Below, in pieces: positions 25,707-33,204 of a DNA stretch of 48,890 nucleotides. The translations under genes were made by a program, and so were the position numbers. The stretch spans positions 1 through 48,890 of the forward strand of contig DAOMFV010000028.1 of NCBI GenBank assembly GCA_035430005.1, in the 5' to 3' direction. The stretch comes from JAEUIE01 sp035430005. Its GTDB lineage: Bacteria; Planctomycetota; Planctomycetia; Gemmatales; HRBIN36. The stretch's first letter is position 1; the number at the start of each line of letters is the position of its first letter. Under the pieces are notes generated by a model. The model worked only from the letters and a program-made list of their open reading frames with translations, searched no databases and had not been told where the DNA came from.

Positions 25707-27506
25707 ATGTCGCACGAACCGAACGGGTACCCGCCCGGCGACAACTACCTGAACCGCACCAAGGGTTTCCTTTCCTGGATTACCACGCTCGATCACAAGC
25801 GCATCGGCGTGATGTATCTCTGCTCGGTGCTCTTTTTCTTCCTCGTCGGCGGCACCTTCGCCATCATGCTGCGTACTGAACTGCTCACGCCCAAGAGCAC
25901 GACACAAATGCCGCAGGATACCAACTACAAGGGGCAGCACGAAGACTTTCCTCAGAAGTTTCTTTTCGAGAAAGACACCTACAATCAGTTGTTCACCCTG
26001 CACGGGGCGATTATGGTGTTCCTCGTGATCATCCCCAGTATACCCGCCTCACTTGGCAACATCATATTGCCCATCATGCTGGGGGCGAAGGATGTCGCCT
26101 TCCCCCGGCTCAATTTGTGGAGTTACTACCTCTACATCGGGGGGACGATCTGCTTCCTGGTCACCCTGGCGACTACCGGGCTGGATACCGGCTGGACGTT
26201 CTACACCCCCTACAGTTCCAGCGTCGAATATAGCCATACCAACGTCATCATGGCTACCATGGGGGCGTTCATCCTTGGCTTCAGCTCGATCTTCACCGGT
26301 TTGAATTTCCTCGTCACCATCCACACCATGCGCCCCGCCGGCATGACCTGGTTCCGCATGCCGCTGTTCCTGTGGGCCCTCTACGCCACCTCGATCATTC
26401 AGGTGCTGGCTACCCCGGTGCTCGGCATCACCCTGCTCATGCTCATCGTCGAACGGGCCTTCAGCATCGGTATCTTCGACCCCAAGCTCGGCGGCGATCC
26501 TGTCCTCTTCCAGCATTTCTTCTGGTTCTACAGCCACCCGGCTGTCTACATCATGATTGTGCCGGGCATGGGCGTGGCCAGCGAACTCATCACCACCTTC
26601 AGCCGCAAGACGATCTTCGGCTATCGCCAGATCGCTCTCTCCAGCGTGGGTCTGGCCCTCATCGGCTTCCTGGTCTGGGGCCACCACCTCTTCACCAGCA
26701 CCCAGTCGAACATCGCCAACATGATCTTCAGCTTCCTGACGTTCTTCGTGGCGATCCCCTCCGCTATTAAAGTCTTTAACTGGCTGGCGACTCTCTATAA
26801 AGGATCGATCAGCTTCCAAACGCCGATGCTCTATGGGCTGGCATTCATCATCTTGTTCACCATTGGTGGGCTGACGGGCATCTTCCATGCTACACTTTCG
26901 ACCAGTATACACCTGCACGATACCTACTTCGTGGTGGCTCACTTCCATTATGTGATGATGGGGTCGGCCTTGATCGCCTTCATCGGCGGCATCTTCTACT
27001 GGTGGCCCAAGTTCACTGGCAAGCTCTACAGCGATAACCTGGGCCGCATTGCCGCGGTCATCATCTTCATCGGCTTCAACGGCACCTTCTTCCCGCAGTT
27101 CGTGATGGGTGCCAAGGGCATGCCCCGCCGTTACCAGAACTACTATGCCGAGTATCAGCCCTATCACCGAGCTTCGACGTATGGTTCGTACTTCATGGCC
27201 ACGGGGTTCGTGCTGGCAGGGTTTACGCTGCTGCAATCGCTGGTGCGCGGCAAGAAGGCTCCACCGAATCCCTGGGGCGGCGCTACCCTTGAATGGCAGA
27301 CGCCTTCCCCACCGCCGACCGAGAACTTCTACCATACCCCGGTCATCGACGATCAGCCCTACAACTATGATCGACAAACCTATCTCGGCCCGGAAAAAGG
27401 CTGGAGGGACGATCATTACGCCCATGAGTGGGAAGACATGGTGGCCCACCACGACATAGCCGGCACCGGTAATGGCAACGGGCAGACTAATGGTAACGGG
27501 CACTAG
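25707..27506 (+). CDS. coxA: Cytochrome c oxidase subunit I (A2-type)
   Basis: A 599-residue haem-copper oxidase subunit I with about twelve helices. The active-site motif is Y275-S-H277-P-A-V-Y281, where His277 and Tyr281 form the CuB His-Tyr pair. The haem and CuB ligands WGHHLFTS and HDTYFVVAHFHYVMMG are intact. YSHPAVY in place of HPEVY is the mark of A2-type oxidases, as in the caa3 enzyme of Rhodothermus marinus, in which a tyrosine replaces the D-channel glutamate. The ATG at 25707 is seven bases after TAGGAG; the TTG at 25701 is an alternative. The C-terminal tail is rich in Gly/Asn. It pumps protons and reduces O2 in the inner membrane. Confidence 0.97.
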   Translation: MSHEPNGYPPGDNYLNRTKGFLSWITTLDHKRIGVMYLCSVLFFFLVGGTFAIMLRTELLTPKSTTQMPQDTNYKGQHEDFPQKFLFEKDTYNQLFTLHGAIMVFLVIIPSIPASLGNIILPIMLGAKDVAFPRLNLWSYYLYIGGTICFLVTLATTGLDTGWTFYTPYSSSVEYSHTNVIMATMGAFILGFSSIFTGLNFLVTIHTMRPAGMTWFRMPLFLWALYATSIIQVLATPVLGITLLMLIVERAFSIGIFDPKLGGDPVLFQHFFWFYSHPAVYIMIVPGMGVASELITTFSRKTIFGYRQIALSSVGLALIGFLVWGHHLFTSTQSNIANMIFSFLTFFVAIPSAIKVFNWLATLYKGSISFQTPMLYGLAFIILFTIGGLTGIFHATLSTSIHLHDTYFVVAHFHYVMMGSALIAFIGGIFYWWPKFTGKLYSDNLGRIAAVIIFIGFNGTFFPQFVMGAKGMPRRYQNYYAEYQPYHRASTYGSYFMATGFVLAGFTLLQSLVRGKKAPPNPWGGATLEWQTPSPPPTENFYHTPVIDDQPYNYDRQTYLGPEKGWRDDHYAHEWEDMVAHHDIAGTGNGNGQTNGNGH

Positions 27507-27534
27507 GGAATAAACTCTCTTATCCCAGCCCCTT

Positions 27535-27550
27535 CCCTCTGCGAAGAGGG
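27535..27550. repeat. Short hairpin between coxA and coxC
   Basis: CCCTCT-GCGA-AGAGGG forms a perfect six-pair stem with a tetraloop. The surrounding CCCCTTCC...GGGGAG text resembles the CCCTCTCCCCTGGAGGGAGAGGGG repeat that ends the ATP-grasp gene at 44994-45035. It may modulate readthrough between subunits I and III. Confidence 0.45.
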
Positions 27551-27593
27551 GAGATAGAGAACTGACAACTGAAAACTCTACCGAGTTGACACA

Positions 27594-28352
27594 ATGGCAG
27601 ACGCAGCACACAGCCCTAACGACCATGGACACGATGATCACGGACACGGTGAACACCCGCCTCATCTGGCGCACCATTTCGATACCTTGCATCAGCAGTT
27701 CGAGGCGGGGAAGCTGGGCATGTGGGCGTTCATCGCCCAGGAAGTGCTCTTCTTCAGCGGCCTGTTCGCGGCATACGCCGTGTATCGTTACAACCACCCC
27801 GAGGTGTTTGTTTACGCCTCCCACTTCCTGGACACGTCTCTCGGCTTCATCAACACCTGCGTGCTTCTCTTCAGCAGTTTGACGATGGCCTGGGGTGTGC
27901 GCTGTGCCCAGATCGGTGATCGCAAATGGCTGATCACCTTCCTCTGGATCACCATCTTGTGCGGCTTCGCCTTTATGGGAATCAAGTATGTCGAATACAA
28001 AGCCAAGTGGGAACACAACACGTTGTGGGGAGCGGGATACCATCCCAATGAAGAAGCCATCGAACATGCGTTCTCACATGGCCACGGCAAAGATCATAGT
28101 GACAGTCACTTCACACCGCCTCAAGAGCCGGCCAACGTCCGCACCTTCTTCGCCGTCTACTTCTGCCTGACGGGGCTGCACGGTATCCACGTCATTGTGG
28201 GCATCGGCTTCCTGTTCTGGCTCTTGATTCGATCGTATCGTGGCGACTTTAGTCCCGAGTACTTCGCACCCGTCGACTTCGTCGGCCTCTACTGGCACGT
28301 TGTTGATTTGATCTGGATCTTCCTGTTCCCGCTTCTTTACCTCATTCACTAA
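27594..28352 (+). CDS. coxC: Cytochrome c oxidase subunit III
   Basis: A 252-residue membrane protein of the haem-copper oxidase subunit III family. The N-terminal tail is histidine-rich (NDHGHDDHGHGEHPPHLAHHF, residues 9-29), followed by about five to six helices. Family features are KLGMWAFIAQEVLFFSGLFAAY near residue 38 and GLHGIHVIVGIGFLFWL, with a closing YWHVVDLIWIFLFPLLYL. A His-rich insertion (about 158-172, HGHGKDHSDSH) is in a loop. Subunit III stabilises the catalytic core. No strong ribosome-binding site is seen; it follows coxA by 87 bp. Confidence 0.95.
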   Translation: MADAAHSPNDHGHDDHGHGEHPPHLAHHFDTLHQQFEAGKLGMWAFIAQEVLFFSGLFAAYAVYRYNHPEVFVYASHFLDTSLGFINTCVLLFSSLTMAWGVRCAQIGDRKWLITFLWITILCGFAFMGIKYVEYKAKWEHNTLWGAGYHPNEEAIEHAFSHGHGKDHSDSHFTPPQEPANVRTFFAVYFCLTGLHGIHVIVGIGFLFWLLIRSYRGDFSPEYFAPVDFVGLYWHVVDLIWIFLFPLLYLIH

Positions 28353-28360
28353 AGAGTTGT

Positions 28361-28444
28361 CATCACGCTTCACGTGATGCTCAGCCAGGCATGGAAGAGA
28401 TTTGTCAGCGATTGCAGATGCATTCATCACGACGGAGCGTGATG
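28361..28444. repeat. Pair of CATCACG hairpins between coxC and coxD
   Basis: CATCACG-CTTCA-CGTGATG (28361-28379) and CATCACG-ACGGAG-CGTGATG (28425-28444) are two hairpins of one family; a third copy is at 31708-31726. The outer sequences of the two can also pair with each other. The second one includes an ATG (28442), which is one reason to place the coxD start later, at 28463. Confidence 0.55.
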
Positions 28445-28462
28445 ACTACATTGGAGATGAAC

Positions 28463-28972
28463 ATGAGCAGTGTGACCGACCCGACGCCCTTGCATACTAC
28501 CGAGAAACCCGCGAACCCGTACATGTACAACGGTGTAGACATGCGCTATGCGGACCACAGCCCGTATGGCATGGGGCACATCTCCACCTGGCAGACGCTG
28601 GTGAAGGTCTGGGTCACGCTGATGCTGCTCACCGCCATCACCGTGATGGCCGTCATGGTCAACCTGGGAAACCTCAATATCTGGATCGCTATGGGAATCG
28701 CCTGCGCCAAGGCGACGCTGGTGGTGGTCTACTTCATGCACATGAAGCACAACAAGCCGTTCCTGGCCTACGTCTTCACGTTCTCGCTGGCCTTCGTTGC
28801 CTTCTTTTTGGCCATGGTGATGCTCGACAGCAAATCGTACCAGCCCGATATCGAACGCCGGCGGTTGGATGATCCGGAACAGACGAAGATCGTGAACCTG
28901 CCGCCGCCGCCGGCAGTTTCGACAGAACCGGCGAAGACCGCCCCAGCTTCGCCCGAAAAGACCGGTCACTAG
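28463..28972 (+). CDS. coxD: Cytochrome c oxidase subunit IV (bacterial type)
   Basis: A 169-residue small subunit of the oxidase with three membrane helices (about residues 42-66, 69-90 and 97-118). The KATLVVVYFMHMKHNK segment is typical of the prokaryotic subunit IV family. The C-terminal tail is Pro/Ala-rich. The start at 28463 is chosen because TTGGAG is seven bases upstream; in-frame ATGs at 28391 and 28442 lie before or within the repeat hairpin. It is the last gene of the respiratory cluster. Its stop codon (28970-28972) touches the left arm of the hairpin at 28972-29051. Confidence 0.9.
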   Translation: MSSVTDPTPLHTTEKPANPYMYNGVDMRYADHSPYGMGHISTWQTLVKVWVTLMLLTAITVMAVMVNLGNLNIWIAMGIACAKATLVVVYFMHMKHNKPFLAYVFTFSLAFVAFFLAMVMLDSKSYQPDIERRRLDDPEQTKIVNLPPPPAVSTEPAKTAPASPEKTGH

Positions 28973-29051
28973 TAGACGCGGCTTCCAGCTGCGTCAGCGA
29001 AGTTGAGAATTCATCACTATTACTGCTGACACGGCTGGAAGCCGCGTCTAC
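28972..29051. terminator. 80-bp hairpin shared by two convergent stop codons
   Basis: Two 27-base arms (28972-28998 and 29025-29051) match at 25 positions; GTAGACGCGGCTTCCAGC and its complement are perfect. The loop is 26 bases. The left arm begins at the last base of the coxD stop, and the right arm covers the stop of the sigma-factor gene. It probably acts as a two-way terminator and looks like an inserted palindromic repeat that supplied both stops. Confidence 0.7.
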
Positions 29052-29782
29052 TTGAGCTTATGCTGCAGCTTCGGATGAATGTAGTCGCGCATGTAATCCA
29101 GCATGCCCAGATCAATAAACTCATCGACGAGCGCTTCGGGTGTGGGATCATCCAGCGTGCGGGCCACCTCATCACGTAACAGCTCAGCGAACCGGCGACG
29201 AGCCCGGCGAAGCAGTTGCCGATAGGTATCGGGGCGGATGGGCCGCTGGAGCTCCGCCTCAGCCCGGGCAGCCAGCGCGGTAGAGGTCATGCCCGGACTC
29301 TCGACCGCCAGCTTCAAAATGGTGTAGTAACCGCTGGTGATCTTGCCCTGATCCTGCTGGTGTTTGTAGGTCTTCCAGGTGCGGTCTAACAGGCACTCGC
29401 GCCACTGGCTGAGCCAGACTCGATCCATCTCCTCAGCTACCGAAGGCTGCTCGTCTACTACATCGTCAGGCACCGACTCAGCGCCTGCCGTCCTGGCCTT
29501 CTTGCGCCAATACTGAAAGACAGCATGGCGAAGAGAGGTGCGGAGATAGTCGCGGAACCGCCCGGCATTGTCTTTAATCTGCACCAGGCCCCGCTTAAGG
29601 ATGCCCACCAGCACCTCGTGAATGACATCCTGCACTTCATCGGGATTCTTGAGCAACGAACCCAGGTACTTGCGAACCGCCAGTTCGTACCGGAGCACGA
29701 AGTACGACGGATCATCGACTCGTGACCAGTGAGTGGTGATGGCATCCAGACGCGAAAGTCGTTTGGCTGGGGCAGGTGTCAC
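29048..29782 (-). CDS. ECF-like RNA polymerase sigma factor
   Basis: A 244-residue sigma-70-family regulator. Region 2 lies at about residues 25-100, with NPDEVQDVIHEVLVGIL and GRFRDYLRTSLRHAVFQYWRKKAR, the part that binds the -10 element and core polymerase. Region 4-like sequence near 170-215 (RPDTYRQLLRRARRRFAELLRDEV) would bind the -35 element. The acidic linker (DDVVDEQPSVAEEMDRVW) is longer than usual and resembles planctomycete ECF subgroups. The start is GTG at 29782 with GAGGA seven bases upstream, and a stop in frame lies just before. No anti-sigma gene is adjacent. It converges on the respiratory cluster; a regulatory link is possible but not shown. Confidence 0.85.
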   Translation of the reverse strand: MTPAPAKRLSRLDAITTHWSRVDDPSYFVLRYELAVRKYLGSLLKNPDEVQDVIHEVLVGILKRGLVQIKDNAGRFRDYLRTSLRHAVFQYWRKKARTAGAESVPDDVVDEQPSVAEEMDRVWLSQWRECLLDRTWKTYKHQQDQGKITSGYYTILKLAVESPGMTSTALAARAEAELQRPIRPDTYRQLLRRARRRFAELLRDEVARTLDDPTPEALVDEFIDLGMLDYMRDYIHPKLQHKLK

Positions 29783-30157
29783 TCGACATCCTCGTCATGA
29801 GAAGGGAAAGGGCTGGAAGAAGTATAGGTCGAAACACGGCAGCAGGCGGAGATGTTCTAGATTGCCCAGTCGAGCTAAACTCCCCTCTCCTTCCAGAGAA
29901 GCTTACCTCTATTCTATATCCGTAGCATTCCATGTAAGTTGGGAGGGCGAGGTTCCTGTCGAGTTGTAAGCAAAGACAAAAACAGCTCGGAAGGAGCCTC
30001 GCCCTCCCGATTCACTGTGACTTCAGTAAACCAGGTAAGCTAATCAGCCCATACAGTCGTTAAATCGCTGATTACCGCTACAGATTCAGCCGATAATAAT
30101 GGTAGGTGCGCCATTAAGAGGACGCGGTGCAGGCGCACGGACGGGGGAGAGTCGAAC
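29783..30157. other. Intergenic region with a hairpin repeat
   Basis: A 375-bp divergent gap between the sigma factor and the beta-barrel gene. It holds the complete GGGAGGGCGAGG hairpin at 29941-30008. The rest (30010-30140) probably contains the barrel-protein promoter, with a TAATAAT-like stretch near 30094-30101, but no convincing -35 was found. No gene is supported. Confidence 0.5.
29941..30008. repeat. 68-bp GGGAGGGCGAGG hairpin repeat
   Basis: Arms of 23 bases at 29941-29963 and 29986-30008 match at 20 positions and start with GGGAGGGCGAGG. The loop is AT-rich. A half copy (right arm only) is at 4711-4727. Two loci with the same arm show that it is a dispersed element rather than a local terminator. 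Confidence 0.65.
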
Positions 30158-31069
30158 GTGAATTCCATCCATCGATTGAGCCTGGTGCTGGTATTCGTCG
30201 CCTGCTCAGCAGTCAGCAGTTTTGCGCAAACGCCTGCTCCGACGACTACTCCCGAGCAGCCTGCCCCCACCCCGCCAACGCCCGGCCAGTTCAACACCTT
30301 TTTGAACGATCCACTTAAGGCCCCGCTACCCTCCGGCCCGGTAACCATACAACTTGATCCCCGCACTGACTTTCCTCCCGGTGGACCTCCTTATTCGCTT
30401 TTCAGTCCATTTGAATTCTATGTTCGTCCGTTCGGAGCAGTCGTCGAAGGAACAGGTTCGCTTTCGAAAGTGCTGGCCGGCGGGGCCGGGGTGGATGGCG
30501 GTGTTCGCAGCTTCTATTACAACGCTGATCACAGCTCCGCCTGGTATGGTGACCTCGGCTTGGGCTATCAGTACAATCGCGGCGATGATCCAAGCAACAG
30601 CGTCATCGTTCGTACGGGGACGATCACTGTGACTCGAAACGGCATTCCCACTCAGGTTACTTCAACGACTTCTCTAGGAGTCCGCGAACTGTCCCGCACC
30701 GAAGCCCGTATCGCCTTTGGCCGAGAATTCTACTGGCACTCCACTTGGCTTGACTGTCTTTACTATTCGTGGGGTGGCGATGTCGGTGGCGTGTGGGGAC
30801 AGGCGTCCATTAAGACCGATGTCAACAATCGCACCGGCCTGCAACCTGGCGATGTTCCTGCCTATAACCCCAATGACTTTCATTCCTCTGAAGTGACCCA
30901 GGGATTCTTCCTGGGCAGTAGCTTCAACATGATCTTTCCTCAACGCACGCACGACTTCATCGTCGGCACCCGCGTGGAATGGCAGCGTGAGTATTTCAAC
31001 CACCTCGTCGATAACAATAACGGCACCGGACAGATCAAGCTCATGCTCGAAGTCGGCTGGCGGTATTAG
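30158..31069 (+). CDS. BBP7-like outer-membrane beta-barrel protein
   Basis: A 303-residue exported protein. A signal peptide (residues 1-23, ending SSFAQ) is followed by a Pro/Thr-rich linker, then alternating beta strands with many aromatic residues (for example SAWYGDLGLGYQYNRG and FYWHSTWLDCLYYSWGG). It ends in the aromatic residue of VGWRY, as expected of an outer-membrane barrel. It resembles the BBP7 group of planctomycete barrel proteins. It starts with GTG at 30158, preceded by GGGGGAGA. The role could be porin or structural; sequence does not say. It stands alone. Confidence 0.75.
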   Translation: MNSIHRLSLVLVFVACSAVSSFAQTPAPTTTPEQPAPTPPTPGQFNTFLNDPLKAPLPSGPVTIQLDPRTDFPPGGPPYSLFSPFEFYVRPFGAVVEGTGSLSKVLAGGAGVDGGVRSFYYNADHSSAWYGDLGLGYQYNRGDDPSNSVIVRTGTITVTRNGIPTQVTSTTSLGVRELSRTEARIAFGREFYWHSTWLDCLYYSWGGDVGGVWGQASIKTDVNNRTGLQPGDVPAYNPNDFHSSEVTQGFFLGSSFNMIFPQRTHDFIVGTRVEWQREYFNHLVDNNNGTGQIKLMLEVGWRY

Positions 31070-31076
31070 CAAAAGC

Positions 31077-31148
31077 ATCCAGGAGTAAGAAGCCAGTAGC
31101 CAAAACACTGAGAATCCAAACCTCTCTGGCTTCTGGCTTCTGGCTACT
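31077..31148. repeat. AGCCAG-type hairpin repeat, copy 1
   Basis: AGAAGCCAGTAGCCA (31088-31102) pairs with the TGGCTTCTGGCTTCT region (about 31127-31145). The arms are built of repeated AGCCAG/CTGGCT units. It lies after the barrel-protein stop. The family recurs at 32354-32468, 33160-33190, 38789-38820 and 47105-47166. Confidence 0.6.
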
Positions 31149-31202
31149 TCGCGCTTTATATACTGATTAGTACACCTACTGCCGTTCACCCGGAGCCTCG
31201 CC

Positions 31203-31700
31203 ATGTTCGCCAGCCCGCAGGAAGCGATTGCCTATAGCCTGCGTTCGTCAAAGACCATGTTTCATCGCTATCTTGATGACCTGAAACCCGAAGAGTTTCA
31301 GCATCGCCCCTGCCTGGGGGCCAACAACGCCTCGTGGATTGTGGGACATCTGACCTGCGTTGATCGCGCCCAACTCGAACGGCTCGAAGCCAAGCCCTTG
31401 CCCCACTTACCGGCCGGCTTTCAGGAACGCTTCGCTACCACCCGTGCCGCCGCTACGGGTACGGTCGCTGACTTTGGCGAACCCGGCGATCTGCTTCGCT
31501 ATTTCGACGAGCATCGAGACCTGTTCATCAAAACCATCGAACACCTGCCTGCCAAGGTGTTGAACAGCCCGCCTCCCTTTGATTCCCCTCTCTTCGCCGA
31601 TCGTGGTGAATCGCTGCTGTTCGTAGGGCTGCACACCACCATGCACCTGGGGCAGCTTTCCATCATTCGCCGAAGCCTGGGCAGGCCGCCACTGGCCTGA
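31203..31700 (+). CDS. DinB superfamily protein
   Basis: A 165-residue four-helix-bundle protein of the DinB/YfiT superfamily, whose members are metal-dependent and often act as small-molecule (thiol) transferases. The three expected metal ligands are visible: His49 in WIVGHL, and His144 and His148 in LHTTMHLGQL. The length is typical. It is cytoplasmic. CGGAG precedes the ATG. Substrate and thiol partner are unknown. The next gene is 61 bp downstream, separated by a CATCACG hairpin. Confidence 0.88.
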   Translation: MFASPQEAIAYSLRSSKTMFHRYLDDLKPEEFQHRPCLGANNASWIVGHLTCVDRAQLERLEAKPLPHLPAGFQERFATTRAAATGTVADFGEPGDLLRYFDEHRDLFIKTIEHLPAKVLNSPPPFDSPLFADRGESLLFVGLHTTMHLGQLSIIRRSLGRPPLA

Positions 31701-31707
31701 TGGTAGC

Positions 31708-31726
31708 CATCACGCTCCGCGTGATG
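31708..31726. repeat. CATCACGC hairpin
   Basis: CATCACGC-TCC-GCGTGATG is a perfect eight-pair hairpin of the same family as the two between coxC and coxD (28361-28379 and 28425-28444). It lies between the DinB and SIS-domain genes. Confidence 0.6.
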
Positions 31727-31761
31727 TATCATCGACAATTGAACCGTCACGAGGAACTGAT

Positions 31762-32355
31762 ATGCTCGGCGTCACACTCAATGCCAAAGCCTTCATGGAA
31801 CGAAGTGCCCAGGAGCTGCTCAAGATCGATCCGGCCCAGATGCAGAAGTTCGCTGACCTCATTCATCAACGATACCAGGATGGCAAGTTCGTCTTCATCA
31901 TCGGCAACGGCGGTTCCGGCTCCAACGCTTCACACCTCTGCGAAGACCTTGGCAAATGCACCCTTCGCCGGGAAGATTTCGACAATGACAACAAGAAACG
32001 CCTCAAGGTGCTCAGCCTGACCGACAACACCCCCTACATCCTCGCCTGGGGCAACGACGAAGGCTTCGATCGGGTCTTCTCCGAACAACTAAAGAACCTC
32101 GGCAGCAAGGGCGACCTGCTCGTAGCCATCAGCGGTTCAGGCAATAGCCCCAACATTCTCCGTGCCGTTGAATGGGCCAACAAGCATGGCATCGAAACTA
32201 TCGGCTGCACCGGCTTCGGAGGTGGCAAGCTCAAGACCCTCGCCAATCACAACCTCCACGTCCCCCTCGATGACATGGGCATCGTCGAATCGATCCATCT
32301 CACAGTCTTCCACTGGATCATCGATGACATGCACAGAAGAATCAACAACCTTTAG
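31762..32355 (+). CDS. SIS-domain sugar-phosphate isomerase (GmhA-like)
   Basis: A 197-residue SIS-domain protein of the GmhA/DiaA type. The phosphosugar-binding motifs are present: FIIGNGGSGSNASHLCEDLGK near residue 45 and LLVAISGSGNSPNILRAV near 120. A glutamate and a histidine near the C-terminus (VESIHLTVFHWIIDD) fit the GmhA active site. GmhA converts sedoheptulose 7-phosphate to glycero-manno-heptose 7-phosphate for lipopolysaccharide cores. No other heptose genes are near, so a related SIS function cannot be excluded. GAGGAA precedes the ATG. The stop lies inside the left arm of the repeat at 32354-32468. Confidence 0.82.
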   Translation: MLGVTLNAKAFMERSAQELLKIDPAQMQKFADLIHQRYQDGKFVFIIGNGGSGSNASHLCEDLGKCTLRREDFDNDNKKRLKVLSLTDNTPYILAWGNDEGFDRVFSEQLKNLGSKGDLLVAISGSGNSPNILRAVEWANKHGIETIGCTGFGGGKLKTLANHNLHVPLDDMGIVESIHLTVFHWIIDDMHRRINNL

Positions 32356-32468
32356 GAGCCAGGAGTAAGAAGCCAGTAGCCAGAATAATCAAATCCCTAT
32401 TCTGAAGTAACAATGGTCTCGTGACTTCATTTCTTATTCTGGCTACTGGCTCCTGGATTCTGGCTCCT
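32354..32468. repeat. AGCCAG-type hairpin repeat, copy 2 (115 bp)
   Basis: Two 35-base arms (32354-32388 and 32434-32468). The outer nine (AGGAGCCAG) and inner seventeen (GCCAGTAGCCAGAATAA) bases pair perfectly, with a nine-base less well matched stretch between them. It is the best preserved of five copies and lies between the SIS-domain and nusB genes. It includes the last bases of the upstream stop codon. Confidence 0.7.
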
Positions 32469-32510
32469 GTATCCTGATCTATCTACCTTCTCTTGGATAG
32501 TTGACCCTCA

Positions 32511-32960
32511 ATGGCCCGACGCAGCCGTGCTCGTGAAGTTGCCCTGCAAGCCCTTTACCAACGCGATCAGAACAAAAGTATGTCGCAGGAAGATGCTCTG
32601 GCCTTCCTCGCCCGACGTCTGGCCGAGCCGGAACTGCTGGAATTGGGCAAGGCTCTCTATCTGGGTACTCTTGCCGATGTGTCCGCGATAGACGAACGAC
32701 TGAGCCAGGTCGCTGACAACTGGTCCGTCGAACGCATGGCCATCGTCGATCGTAATGTCCTTCGGCTGGGCATCTACGAACTCTATCATGGCCCCGAGAC
32801 GCCCTTCAAAGTCGTTCTTGACGAAGCCATTGAACTCGCCAAACGCTACGGCTCCGAAGAGTCCCCTGGCTTCGTCAACGGTATCCTCGATAAGATCGCT
32901 AACGATAAGAACAAAATGGACGAAGCAAAAGCTCCTGCCGAAGCCGCTCCAGCCGTATGA
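32511..32960 (+). CDS. nusB: Transcription antitermination factor NusB
   Basis: A 149-residue all-helical protein with the NusB layout: RRSRAREVALQALYQRDQN at the N-terminus, VERMAIVDRNVLRLGIYEL in the middle and ESPGFVNGILDKIA near the end. It binds boxA RNA with NusE (S10) to prevent premature termination in rRNA operons. Length fits the family; the last 15 residues are an Ala-rich tail. No strong ribosome-binding site is visible. It is separated by repeats from both neighbours, so it is probably transcribed on its own or with ftsY by readthrough. Confidence 0.95.
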   Translation: MARRSRAREVALQALYQRDQNKSMSQEDALAFLARRLAEPELLELGKALYLGTLADVSAIDERLSQVADNWSVERMAIVDRNVLRLGIYELYHGPETPFKVVLDEAIELAKRYGSEESPGFVNGILDKIANDKNKMDEAKAPAEAAPAV

Positions 32961-32972
32961 TGTAGAAGGTAG

Positions 32973-32992
32973 CCGAAGTCGTAAGACTTCGG
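32973..32992. repeat. CCGAAGTC hairpin after nusB
   Basis: CCGAAGTC-GTAA-GACTTCGG is a perfect eight-pair stem with a tetraloop, 12 bp after the nusB stop. No T run follows, so it is a repeat-type hairpin rather than a standard terminator. Confidence 0.6.
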
Positions 32993-33039
32993 TCTGGACA
33001 ACAACTAAGTCCTCATGGAGAAGTAGTTGGGTGGTGGGC

Positions 33040-33078
33040 CAGACATTCCTGCCCGGCAGGCACAGACAGGAATGTCTG
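33040..33078. repeat. CAGACATTCCTG hairpin
   Basis: CAGACATTCCTG (33040-33051) and CAGGAATGTCTG (33067-33078) are perfect 12-base arms around a 15-base loop. It lies between nusB and ftsY and differs from the other repeat families here. Confidence 0.65.
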
Positions 33079-33159
33079 TGTCACCTAATGACTTCTGCGG
33101 GGTTACTTAGATTCCGCTCTGAACTCTCACGAATTCAGTTACCACAATACTCTGTATTC

Positions 33160-33190
33160 TCCTAGCTGCTAGCTCCTATCTCCTAGCTAC
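33160..33190. repeat. AGCCAG-type repeat, copy 3
   Basis: CTAGCTGCTAGCTCCTATCT and the following CCTAGCTAC form the degenerate, TAGCTCCT-rich version of the family; its complement resembles the copy at 38789-38820. It lies just before ftsY. Confidence 0.5.
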
Positions 33191-33204
33191 TTTTCTGGTG
33201 TTTC

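Noticed and set aside
26049..28067. A 672-codon open frame antisense to coxA and coxC
   Set aside because: It is the complement of two clearly conserved oxidase genes, is rich in Glu/Asp/His/Gly as expected of a shadow frame, and has no domain or ribosome-binding site.
31077..33190. CRISPR array from the repeated AGCCAG units
   Set aside because: Units are irregular, form inverted not direct repeats, lack uniform spacers and have no cas genes nearby.
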